Source: Nymphaea colorata
Taxonomy: Eukaryota; Streptophyta; Magnoliopsida; Nymphaeales; Nymphaeaceae
DNA length: 64,000 nt
Assembly: GCF_008831285.2 (NCBI RefSeq)
Contig: NC_045142.1
Coordinates: 22,197,354 to 22,261,353 of the forward strand
Direction: 5' to 3'
Below, piece after piece: positions 23,901 through 36,110 of this stretch. The position numbers and the translations under genes were made by a program. Below the pieces are notes generated by a model. The model saw only the letters and a program-made list of their open reading frames with translations, searched no databases and was not told where the DNA came from. Positions within the stretch are counted from its first letter, which is position 1, and each line of letters begins with the position of its first letter.

Positions 23901-25503
23901 ACCCTTAAGCAATGTTATCAAAGGCGTAGCATATCACGTATCGGTCGGGCCGACCTATACGCCGTATTGTTACGTATCGTAACGTATCGTAACGTATCGT
24001 AAAATTAATTTTTTAATTTTTAAAAAATATTAGAAATTCATAAAAATAGAAAAAATCATAAAAAATCCAAAAAAATCAGAAAAAACAAGCAAAAATCAGA
24101 AAAAATAAAGAAAAATGTATTTAAAGGAACATTCATGTAAATGAAGTATGAAGTATGAACAACACATTCCAAAATAAGAAATTAGACATTCAAAATAACA
24201 TAATAAGCAGCCGAAGATAATTCGATTACATCACAATTCATAAGTTCAAAAGTCAAAACATATAGTGTTTAGACTATATGTAGTGTTTAGAAACAAGAAA
24301 AGAGAGAGAGAGGAGCGTAGGTTTTAAAAGAACACGCAAAAAACGGCCCCTTTTTAATTTTACTCTTGTATCCTACGATACGGGGGTGTATCGCACGTGT
24401 CGTGCGATACGGCCCCCGTATCTCACAATACGGGCGATACGCGTATGATACGCACGCGTATCGCGTATCGAACGCGTATCATATAGGTTTCTTCGACCTA
24501 TACGATACGTATCGATACAGATAACATTGCCCTTAAGAATCTTTTCAAATGGCAGTGTTTTGTAAAGATATCAAAGAAAGATAGAAGATCCAAAGAGTTA
24601 ACCAAATTGGCAGGCACTTCTATTGTTGTTTGTAAAAGGAGGAACTTAAATTGTTGCAAATTTAGGGAGGAAAAAATTACTCCATGTGCTACCAGAGAAT
24701 CATACCTGAAAGCTGGGAAGTCTGGTGCAGCAAATGTATTGAGAAAGACTGCGAGGTCATCCACCAACAGGTGCACGTATATTCCATTATATCCAACATG
24801 CTTGAATGTTGTATTGTACACAATCGGCCCTTTACTATGTCCTATTGGATTCCCAATAACACCGAATACCTGAGTATCAGGCCCAACCCATCTTATATTG
24901 TACAAATCCAGTAAATCTCTTAACGTGGGTTCCCAAGGAGCAGATTGTTTGTTAGCTTCAAGAATGCCATAAGTAAAGTATCCTCCAAACTTGGGGCAAA
25001 GCAATCGAGAAATTAGTCCCTTCTCTCCCATGACATATCCAATAACTGGAATCTGAAGAACAAGCTGCATGATGCTGTTAATATGAAAAATTTTAATGCA
25101 TTACATCAACATGCAAGCTTCATGAGCATATGTCAAGAAAGATTCTTTTAAAAAGCTAAAATTACTGACATATAAGAGCTCCCCATTACCAATAAAAAAC
25201 ATGATTATTTCCAGTTTATACTCATGATGTATTTCCGAAGATCAAGATATTTGTGAGTTTATCCTCGTCATGTTCGTGCTATAATATTCAGAGTCTTCTT
25301 TCCTTTTCAATCTTTGGTTCATGTATTAGCTCTCATGCGCTGTTTCATATAGAGATGTCCATTGATGCATCCTGCAGTTGTCTTTTAATCTACAACCCAG
25401 AAAATGAGTACCTATCTTATGTTTTTCTAAAGAAAGAAAAGTCATGATAATCGAATGTTTCATGAGTTAATTTCTCTTTATCCTGTCCTCTTCATCCATC
25501 CAT

Positions 25504-25536
<33 letters not shown>

Positions 25537-28457
25537 GAGAGAGTCAGAGAGTGAGAGAGAAAGAGATGTCCGTCCACCATTCTATGAAGTAGACCCTCTC
25601 ACAAGGTTTTTCTTTGGAAAGCTAAATCTCCTTTGCCTACAAATACATTTATTGTTGAAGAATTATCAACGATTCATTAATAACGGAGAAGTTATATCAT
25701 CTCTATTTTCCTACTAGGCCATTGGCACATATCTGATCAAATTGCCAAGAAAGTGAAGTGCATATACATGCACATGCACATGCAAATACACAAATATATA
25801 TGGGCAATTGTAGAACTGAATAATCTTCACTTGGTCCCTCTTCATGACCTTAACGGTTTAACTGAGTCCATAAACAAGCCAAAATTTTATGCTTGAATGA
25901 AACTAGGATAATTTTGTAAAGAAAGAAACGCTGCCAGTCAATTTCTAAATCACGATCTTTTCCAATTTAACTTGACTGTGCAAAACTTACTATAAAATGC
26001 CAGAACATGAAAATGTATATTAGCAATTCCAATTTAATTTGAAGCTAGACTCTTATGTGTGGAGGCAAGGGTTATATGTTTGTATTATAGTTCACAAAAA
26101 ATTCAAACCAGGCAATCCACCATCACATTTCATCAAGTATTCAGACCAGTGAAACAAGTACTTACTTGACAATGCATCATCGCTTGAAATATGTGTGCTA
26201 CATCTTTAATGTCTATAGCTGTTGTAGCAATTTTCACTATATCTGCTCCAGTTGCAACTAACCTTGCAATTAGAACCCTGAGGTCCTCAAATGAAGGAGT
26301 ACTTTGGTAGTTATGTGATGAAACAATGACCTTCAAGTTCTCAGGCTTCTTTCCAGATACAGAACTTATGAAGTCATTAGCAGCCTGAAAAAAAAAATAC
26401 AGAGACAGCTAATTGAGAATATCAATTCCTTAACAGAATATCTCACCAAGATATATTCCAACAAGTTAAAGAGAAAGAAATATGCAAAAGAAGCACTTCT
26501 TTACTGATATTTGGTATCCAAGTGCAACATCCCCCAATCCGTGTACATCCGACCATGAGTTTGCACCAGAGAACTAACTGTATAGTTAGGTCAATATTTG
26601 TTCAGGGTCGAACATAATTGCATTGGATCAGATAATAACCTACATGTTCATGTTCCTTGATATGCCAACTGGGAAAACAGAAAGGGATCTTTCTGAGTGC
26701 TGACCTATAAGAAGCCATAATGCCAGCACCAATGGTGCAATCATCATTTCTAAATTCTTCCCTATACCGTATGAAAGCAATAGAAAACTAAGTAGGCCTT
26801 CTGAACATAACCCCTATATGAGGCACTCAGTAAAGATTTCCAGTGCCAAATTTTTGCCACAGCGAGCAATTCATATTATAAAGATGCCACAACACCAAAG
26901 TTTTTCCAATATCCATTTTTTCTTCTTCTACAGGTGAATTTAATTTGTCTAACTAATCAGCGTATCTGATTAAAGAAGTGAAGAGAATAGGATTCCAGTT
27001 CCTTAGACATCTGAGCTAAACAAACAAAGGCAGGTGGAACTTGAAGGAAAAGAATTCCAGGTCTTGCAGTTCAATGAATCAGTCTATAATGTTCTATACC
27101 ACAGGCATTTTGAACTATCTTGCAAGTATAACCACGTTAGATGCAGCCAATAAGAACTAGCAAAAATACCACAATATTTTCAAAGGATCAACAGAAATAA
27201 AAAACTGCAATATTGTCAAGATACTCCAATACTTTTCCTGAGATTACCAAAAAATCTGTTTCTTGATCACTTTGAGGAATGATATTTTTGTTCGTTTGAT
27301 TTGTACTTTTAACATTTCTTCTACGTTACACTTTTGCAGGAAAATTACTTGGAAAGCCTACTTCATAGCTTTTCTTATTTAAGTTTGCCAGACTTATAAC
27401 TTGTTTCATTGTTCTTTATATTTTTCTCAAGCCTTAAACTTCAAAAAATTTCCCAATAACTTTTCAGATAAACCTTCCTGGGACATTACTAAGAGTAATG
27501 TCAGCATGTTTGGTTCCGATATGCCCTAACCAGAGTATCTGGAACATATTAATGCAGCCAAAGAGGGGGAGAAAGAACCTCGAGCTCAACATCCACGTAG
27601 TCAGCACCGAAGTTCATGGCTAAACGAAGGGTCTCCAATCTTTCATATTCACTGCCTTCAAAATGACCGCCTTCCCACTTAGGCCTGGAGTCAACACAAA
27701 ATACGTTCCAAAATTTAGGAGAGAAACCATCCTAAAAAGCTTGAACCATTGCAGAGGAGACAAAAAAAGGAAAAAACATAGCAGCAATAACTCCCGTTCT
27801 ATTTATGCAACTATTCATCTTATTAATTTTGCGTACTTCTTCTGTAAAGCCATAGCCTACTCTTAAAGAGATAGCTACACTGTGTTCCTTATAAAGATGG
27901 TTAAAGAATAAAGGAATGCTAGCCATTCTCCGAAACTGAGTTAATCTCCACACGTATAAAAGGTTAGCATGGTCTATAAATTTTGACAGTAGATTTAAAT
28001 GGAATGTGCCATTTTCTATTTGAAAGCCGTCCTAGACATGGATATTCATGCAATCATTTCTATCTGACCGGTGATGGAGTTCTTGGAAAAATCAAGTTCT
28101 TGGTGAAAGATACATCAGCAATCAAACTACCCATCACAATAAGAGCTCAAATGAATGAAGCAATGTAGGTTTTTCGGGAGAGGACCACTGGCTTATTGCT
28201 ACGGTTTACGTAAACAAAATGGTATATGATTTTCAGAAGAGGTTCAGTGACTCATACCTGTATGTAACAAGGACAGGAAGCTTTTTATCTTTTAGTAGGA
28301 TTTCCAAATCTTGGTGTGGCTGGAAGTTTTCAAGAAGGTCCAGTCTGATCTCCACGAGGTCTGCACCGCCAGCCTTGGCCTTATCGATCTGATATAGCGT
28401 CTGCTCCACAGAAGACGCATGCAATGGCACACATAGAAGAGTAGCGTTCCGTGCCAT
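20912..28457 (-). CDS. DHD/SDH copy D: quinate-dehydrogenase-like with non-NADP cofactor motif
   Basis: On the minus strand, exons 28258-28457, 27579-27684, 26166-26384, 24706-25052, 23466-23529, 22917-23025, 22667-22810, 22193-22341, 21038-21200 and 20912-20952 join to 513 codons. The first nine exons match copy C length for length. The dehydratase residues H126 and K153 are intact. In the SDH half, S248-K249-G250 and S291-C292-G293 match copy C (quinate type), and K297 and N333-T334-D335 are retained. At the end of the second Rossmann strand, copy C has NRT while D has D393-L394-I395. An Asp there normally binds the adenine ribose and favours NAD over NADP. The later NATSVGM motif is NATPVGM (P432). 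Inferred role: NAD-linked quinate dehydrogenase with a dehydratase domain, probably cytosolic because no transit peptide is seen. A hAT-type element sits in intron 4. Confidence 0.93.
23902..24537. mobile_element. Non-autonomous hAT-type element (MITE) in intron 4 of copy D
   Basis: The element spans 23910-24529 (620 bp). It is flanked by a perfect 8-bp target duplication CCCTTAAG (23902-23909 and 24530-24537). Terminal inverted repeats begin CAATGTTATC on the left and end GATAACATTG on the right. Inside the ends are clustered subterminal ACGTATCGTA / TATCGTAACG words in both orientations, and the centre is A-rich and non-coding. An 8-bp target duplication, short inverted ends starting with CA, and subterminal repeats are diagnostic of the hAT superfamily. 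No transposase is encoded. Confidence 0.88.
25505..25534. repeat. (CA)n microsatellite, copy D intron 3
   Basis: About fifteen CA units followed by a GA-rich stretch, in intron 3 of copy D. Confidence 0.95.
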
Positions 28458-31400
28458 AGTCACCACCCTCTGAGGGGAACCTCTGTTTCTCGACTCTTTA
28501 TTCTAAACGAAACAGAGAACCAGTTCGCAACTAGAGTTGGAGTCGATTACGTCTTATTGAGTTCACCAACCTCTTTTTCCTTTTTCTTTTTTTTTTCTCA
28601 TTTTCGATCAGAAACATTAAAACAGTAGCAACAAAGTACAAATTTGTCAGTTTCAGATTATTCATCGAATCCCAAATTTCAATACGAGGCACACTTTTCT
28701 TGTGAAACCTGCAGTAAAATCTGAAAAATTATACATATCGCAGTGATCAATTCACAGAACAATAACATAATGAAATCAATTAGAAGCTGTAAATGCCCGA
28801 CAACAATAGTTTCTCAAGCAACTCGTAACAGAATAAATCAAGAAAAACCTGAGCTGACACTTACGCGGCAGAAAGCGATCGTTTACCAAACGCAATGTGG
28901 TGTAGTTGAGAAACTGGTGCTTAATACTGAAACAGAGGAAATTTTCTTGGAAAGAAAATAACAAGTAACCGACGTCCCCGTCAAAGACCGCTTGCAGTTT
29001 CTTCCAAGAATATGTAAGGACATGTAAGCCTTTTCACGAGAGAACATATATTTTTACGTTATTGCAGACAATGGGCACATATTTATGTTTTTTGCAAAGT
29101 CCTCATTTTTCTGATTTTCTCAGTAACCGTAATAAAATAAGGACTTCAGCTTGAAGTATATTATTATAGAAAAAGAAGTTGAAGTTCTTGAAAGATATTA
29201 TTAAACTGCTCGACACACATACTCAAAGATATTGAGATGATTACTTCACAGTTAAGTTCAGAATATGAGTTTAATTTAGACGGCGGCGTTTTGGTCAAAG
29301 CTCATGAGGTTATTTTAAGATCTTAAGATTTCAAAACTTCACTGTTGATGTTTAAAAAGATGCAAAGGTTGATGAAATTTAAGCATATGAAGATTTTAAA
29401 CTCACAGTCTCAAATCCACAACTTGCTAAAGCCACCTATAATCCAAGACATGCAACATATATCAACAAACTCATAAATGTAAAATCTAAGGAGAAAAAGG
29501 TTGACGTCCAGTTAAAATTTCATAAATTGATTAAAGGAAATTTGGAAAACATACTTTTAGCGACTGTAAGCAAACCTGCAAAATTATGTGGTGACTAATT
29601 TGCATTGGCCACTTTAACTGTATCAAGCAAAACTAGTGATGTTCAATTATATTGAGATTAGTATTTGTTTTAATATCAATATTTGTTAGGTGAAAATTGT
29701 CATCAATACTAGAAAGATATGCCATAAAAGCTTAACTACTAATTTTTCTATCCTACTAATTTATTTGACAGAAATAAACTCGTAGATGTTTTTCATTAAT
29801 CATGAAAGAACTCACAGACCAAGTTGTTTATTATGGTATTTATATCAACAAATCATGTAGATTTTTAGTTGTCCCCTGTTTTTTCGAGTGTGCTCTTGGA
29901 AAATTTCTCAAAAGGAAAAATGATGCCATCAAGGGAAGAGCCAAAACTTTTTCGTGAGGGGCGAGCTATAATTCAAAATTTTTAACGGAGGGTGAATATA
30001 ATTTTTCAAAAGTTTTATGCAGGTTAAATGAATTTTTAAAAATTACATGGCCGAAATAGATGCCATGTCAGCCATGACATGCATGTTTTGGCTTCTGGCT
30101 AGGTGCCAAGCTAAGGCCATACCATCAATAGAATATTTTTTGTATGTGTTGTTCTTTGCCATTCCTTTGGTCTTATCCAAAACCTTATGTCTCTTTTCTC
30201 AACTTAGTTAATCAACAAAAAAGTTTGCCGGCTCTCCTGCAGTAACTTTACAAAGAAAACTTAAAACATAACCTTGTGATTAAGGTTAAAATATAGTGTT
30301 TATATTAAGTACGTGATTTTTAGAATGATGGTCATAATCTTCTCGCTCACCTAAAAATTTTAAAAGGCGCGCGGGGTCTAAAATTAAAATATAATGCTCA
30401 AGATGTGAGTGTGGGTATCCTTGCTAGTGATTAATGGCCCCATACCAATGTTGCTAGAATCAGCATAAGCTAGTCCTCTCAAGTTAAATATGTGGCAAAT
30501 AGATTTGATTATGTTCATTACTTTATCTCTTTCTCCTTCTTTATATATGTATGGGGAATTAAAATTAGAGAATTTAAATTAGTTAGCTAAGAAATTAAGG
30601 AGGTCAATAGGTCGGATTCCAATTAGACATATCCTTTATCTGTTTTTTTTTTTTTCGAATGATCACATGTTCAAATTCAGATTCGAATGTGAATAGAGAA
30701 AATTCATATCCTAATCCGAATCTGAAATTTGACTTCACAATCGAAATCTGACGCCAATCTGGTTTTTACATCCATATCCAATCGAAATGTTGAACCGAAT
30801 CTGATCGATTTTTAACATAAGCATTGAATATAGGATATCCATATACGGCTTTTTTGAAACGGATCGATTAAATATCCGATTCATATCGAATATATTGACA
30901 TCCCTATACAAAGTGTTATTAAATGGCTAAATAATTAAAATATACCATTAAATTATTTTATCAGAAGGTATGAATTTTTATTATTTAGTCATCTAACAAC
31001 ATACATATCAATATACATGAGGAGTTCAATGTTGTCGCATGTCGGATGCTGCCGGATGTTATATGAATTTGTTTGCCAAAAGCGATGCTGTCAATATCAA
31101 GCATGGATAAAATAAAGTTTTTCAGTTTTTCGATTTTTTTTTGCCTGAACCTGGGTCTAGTCGGACTGAGTACCAGATACCCGTCGGGTACCCGGGCCCG
31201 ATGCCCAAGCTTAAGTAGTAAAAGAAAGATAAAAAAAGAAATAGAAATGGATAGAAGAAAGATTTGGGCCATACATCAGGTGGCTCAGATTTGATGTCCG
31301 TAATGCCACTAAAAACTGAATGTCATTGTTCAGTGTTCCTGTACCAACTGTGACTCATTCGAGGATGTTGGTATTGTAATTAGAGATATTTACTCAATGC

Positions 31401-32238
31401 TTAAAGTAAGTCCTCGTTTGACACTTTGTCAATTCCATGTGTTAAAAAGAAAACCAAAAATGTGAACCAACCTTATTAAAATTACGATAGAAATGTAAAC
31501 CCTAGATTGGAATACATATTCTTTTTTTTTTAATTACTTTATATTAATCGGCATCTGTTGAAATATAGAGGAGCCCACATATTATTTGTTCATATAAAAG
31601 CTTTCACAGACTTTTACTTGTTCCTCTCTAATGCATTGCCACTTTTTATTGCCCTGACTCTAAATTGGACCCGTTTAGTAGAAATTGATAAAAGAAGGTT
31701 TGAGTTAAGCTTGTACATCGGCCTGACCATGCATACTCGGTACTCGGCCTGACTTTCACCTGAGCTCGGACCTAAAAGCCTGATCGCCTCGGGCTTGGGC
31801 GTGCCCAATGGTACCCGGTTTGGCGCGATAAAATTTAAATATTATTTTTAACTAATAATTTATATTTTATTATTAATTTAAGATTATTTTATATTTAATT
31901 TTTTTTTTATTTTAACCATGCCAGGCCCGGGCTCAAGTTTCGAGCATCAAGCCAGCCCGATTCCCAGGCATGCTAAAAATTGAGTGTCGGGGCAGCCTGA
32001 GTAGGCTTGACTAAGCTTGACTCGGCTCCAAAACTTATATTTAATATTATTTTATAATTATATATATTATTTTATATTAAAAAATTAAATTTTAATGTTA
32101 ATCCAGTCAGGGCCTAGGCCACTGTTATGAGCTGCAGCATGGCCCGAGCCCAACTTCTTATCAAGTCGGGCCGGCTTGATGCCCAACCTTCCTAAGCTCT
32201 AAAAAGACTCATCACTCAAGCCCAACGCAGAAATTTAA

Positions 32239-35200
32239 TTGATTGAATCCAATTTGTGTAACATTATTCTTTTTTTAGCAGGATGGATTTGGATCGGGAT
32301 CCAGACCCGGACCCAAACCCATCACATGTTAGCCCGACGCGTTCTTCTCCCTCGCCTTCCTCTTCGTTCCTTCCTCTACGGCATTGCAAAGAAGAGACAA
32401 GAGGCAGGAGCAACAGCCGACGATAGAGGTGTTGCCGTGGCAACGTTCGGGCCGGTGGAGGAAGGGCGACGACGGCGGTGGCGCTTGTAAGCCCTCTCAA
32501 TATCTCTCTGCCTCTTCCTCTCCTTTCTATCTTCTTTCTTCTCCTCCTCCCTCATGTGCAACCCTCTCTTCTTTCCGTTAGCATCCTCCTTTTCCCATGC
32601 CCTCTCTTCCTCTCTGCTCGAGCTCTCTCCCCGTCTCCTCTGCTCCTCTCAATCTCCCCCATTTCCCCCGCTCGATTTCTCCTCTTTGCCCGTTTCTCCC
32701 CTCCATCTGAACTCCCTTCACCAGTCTCCCCTCTCTGTCAACACCATCTCCCTCGCACACTCTTTCCCCTCTCTACTTTCCCATCTCACTGTTTGCACCT
32801 CTCTCTTTACCGCCAGCCTTCTCCCACTCACCTCTCTCGTGTTCTCCCTCTTGCTTTCAACCTTCCTCCCAGCCGACTGCCTTCTTCTAATGACAGACCC
32901 CTCTCTTGAGGTCCCTTTTTGTCGATTTTGATTCCGTTGTGGCTATTTGGTCAATTTGTAGCTTGGGGACTATTATTTCCCCTCATAGCAGTGATGTGAA
33001 TGTGTTGGTGGTGGCGGCATTGAGAGATTTTAGCTGTTTGAGGATCTCTCTAACTCGTGAGGTGGCTGTCAGGAGGACTGCAGTAGCTAAGACTCTATAT
33101 TTGGGGTGAGTAAGGCCTAAACGAGCTTAAATTGTTGAATGTTATTTATTAGAGTGTATAATTATTATTTGAGCATGCTAGACTCATGATTTGATGATTT
33201 GGATTGCATTTTAGCGATGTTGCTATTTTGGGGAAAGTTTATGATTAATTTGAGAAGAACAAGAACCCACGTGTATATCTATTTCTTTAGCATGATGTGT
33301 TGATTTTTGAAGCAATAGGGAAACATGGTAGAGATTGTTATGTTGTCGAGAATATTTAGAACCGTCTTAGTGAGCACGTGGTGCATGTTTTTGTGAACGT
33401 GTGTATCTTGGCGTTATTTGGGAAAAGAATGCGTAAGTTAGATGTAACTATTGGGTTGACACTTTAACTAAAGAAAGCAAATGAGAAATGTGTTAGTGAT
33501 GGATTGATCGCAGGCTTGGTTTTGACGTTTGGTGGCAACATCAAGAAGTTGGGAAGTGACCTATTGGAGGGCCTTGTGGGTCGACACTATCCGTCGACAC
33601 CCTCTTGAGGCGATGACATGCCTCAAAGATTATATTGTCAGATTTGTATTAATTGGAAAGCGATCCGAATAGAGAACTTATCGTTTGACTGTGTTTGCAG
33701 GTACACCGTGCACGTCAAGTAGTCCTTGAGCAATGCAGTTTGTAACTCGTGGTGTTTTGAAGTGATTTGCGGACGCGCAACAGGTATGGCGACATTCCTA
33801 GCAAATCCCTGCTTGGTGCTAACTTGAGAATGTGTGTTCCTAGGATCGTTGAATCCTAAGATTGTGATGTGATTGAATGATTGTTTTGTGAGTGAATGTA
33901 TGTACGCATGCAAATGATTGATATGTCTTTATTTTGAAAAGCTATTAAAAGCTGGTTTTGAAAACTGATACGCATTTGCATGTGCATGCTAGAACTGATA
34001 ACTGCTTAGGACAGATGAGGTGAGGTATCGAGTCAAGTGTCTCCTCGACCCCGATTGTGCATTAGAGAGCATCGTAGAATGATAATTGCATAGGACAACT
34101 ACGAACCAATCACGGATCGAGACTACTCTCCGTGGTTTGGCTAAGTTTTGAAAGATGTGCTGAATATGTGTGATTGTGAATGTTGTAATTTGTTGCATAT
34201 GCATTGTCGTGGGCAATAATGCAATTGAATGAATTGAAGGGTAGTTGTACCCGTATTGTTATGACAGCTAGTTAAAAATGTTAATGATATGTATAGCTCT
34301 CGTGGAGAGGCAATTGGAGGTGTGGGTGCACTCGTGAAGTGAACCAACCTCATGAGCTAGCCAGTTATTTTGTGAATGATTTGTCATGTGACAAGTTTTG
34401 TTTTGGAAAGCTATTAGAAACTTGTTCTAAAAATTATTACACATTTGCATGTGCATGTTAGAATTGATAACTACTTACGACAGATGAGGTGGGGTATCGA
34501 ATCGAGTGTCTCATCGACTCCGATTGTGCATTAGAGACCATCATAGAATGATAATTACATAGGGCAACTAAGAGCCATCACGGTTCGAGACTACTCTCCG
34601 GAGTTTGGTTAAGTTTTGAAAAATGTGATTGATGTGTTTGATAAGATGTGAATTTTTATGAATGTGAATGTGGTGATTTGTTGCATATGTATTGCTGTGG
34701 GCAATGATGCAATTGAATGAGATTATGAGGTAGATGTACTCATATTATTATGATGGTTAGCTAAGACTGTTAACGTTATGTGTGGCCTTCGTGTGGAGGC
34801 AATTGGAGGTGTGGGTGCATTCGTGAAGTGAACCAATCTCATGAGCTAACCAGTCTTTTTTGTGAATGTGCAATTATAATGATAATAATGAAAGAATAAG
34901 AGATGAGAGGCCAGTGGGATGTGGCTATGTATTTGGGAGTTGTCCCGCTTTCACCACTGGTCTCGCCTGTTTGGAGCGCAGGCGGTGCAAGACCCTATGG
35001 TATTGTTGTGTGATATGCTTAGAGCGTTGCGCCTTCCCAACCTGAGTGTCCTAGGGAAGGCTGAGTATCTCTCTTTGGAATTCACACACTTATGGATAAG
35101 TGTTCTACCACTGCAGTGAGAATGGATCCATACTATTATGAGCCACCACAGGAGGTTGTCTCTCGGCTGTAGGCCGCTTACGGTGTGCACGTGCTTGTGT

Positions 35201-36110
35201 TTGCACCCATAGGAACTGTCAATTCACTAAAGTTAATGTAAATGAAAGAATGTGAAAGAAGTGATATGAATGATTGCAATATGTCTGAATTGCGTGTGAC
35301 TATTGAATGTGATATTATGGTCATTTGTGTGACCTTTGCATGTTGTGGTATATGTGATGAGTTTCTTAACAAGTTATGTGACTGTGTGCCCTACTACAAC
35401 ATGATAGTAAATTGTTTCGTAGTTAAAGTAAATGAGAAGAATGTGGCTGTAAATATGAATGAAGTGTATGTGAATGTAGTGAATATGCATGAAGTTAATG
35501 CGATTATGAATTATGTTAAGTTTGGTCATTAAGTGGCCTTCACATATTGTGGTGTGAATGAAGCGAATGAGAATGATAGACTTATGTATGAGTTGCATGT
35601 GATTTATGAATGTGCTATCAACTGTCTTTTACATGTCGTGGTATATGTGAGTGGTTTTCATTTCAAGTCATAGAAAAGCATGACCCATCACGACATGATA
35701 GTGATTGTTTTCGAAATTGTTATATCCCACATTTGAGCATTCATTGTAGAGGGTTAGGGATTTTCCTGGCTTGTTGTCATACTGCGATGGGTAAGCCTTG
35801 AGTTGTTTCATTTTTCAGGTTTTGGAGGATCGAGACAGCAAGTTGATCAGATGACTTCATTCACATCCTACTGGGGAGGTTTTGAGTCTTTTGTAGTGTC
35901 AGTGCATCGTGTCTTGGTCTCTTTGATGTCATGTTTTTGTTAAACATCAAAGTTGTGGTTTGGGGTATTTTTGTTATATGTACTGACGTGATTTTTGTGT
36001 GAATGAAATTGATTATATAATAGGAAGTTGTCCCACTGTCCGAAATTGCATTGTTCATTTCCTTTTAAATTATTGTGTTATCGCACCTCAATGCTTTATG
36101 TTTAAGAAAC
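32239..36110 (+). mobile_element. Non-coding retroelement-like block
   Basis: About 3.9 kb has low gene content but unusual, non-random composition. A strongly pyrimidine-rich part (32480-32900) is followed by DNA dominated by GTGAATGTG/GAATGAATG words. It includes a 469-bp tandem duplication and a moderately GC-rich segment near 34900-35200. The longest ORF, 143 codons in the CT-rich part, is compositional. Long non-coding blocks of this type in plants are commonly LARD/LTR-derived. I did not find a primer-binding site, polypurine tract or paired LTRs, so the class is a guess. Confidence 0.3.
33931..34868 (+). repeat. 469-bp tandem duplication
   Basis: Copy 1 (about 33931-34399) and copy 2 (about 34400-34868) match along their length. 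Anchors such as GACAGATGAGGTG, GATTGTGCATTAGAGA, CATAGAATGATAATT-type words and GGAGGTGTGGGTGCA recur at an offset of 469 bp. Scattered substitutions between copies indicate an older event. Neither copy is open in any frame. Confidence 0.85.

Noticed and set aside
28458-28466. Upstream start of DHD/SDH copy D
   Set aside because: The frame is open but begins with GTG. The ATG at 28457 gives an exon 1 of exactly 200 nt, as in copy C.
32478-32931. Ser/Leu/Pro-rich ORFs of 125-143 codons
   Set aside because: They are open in two overlapping plus-strand frames because the DNA is nearly pure pyrimidine, with no protein-like features.
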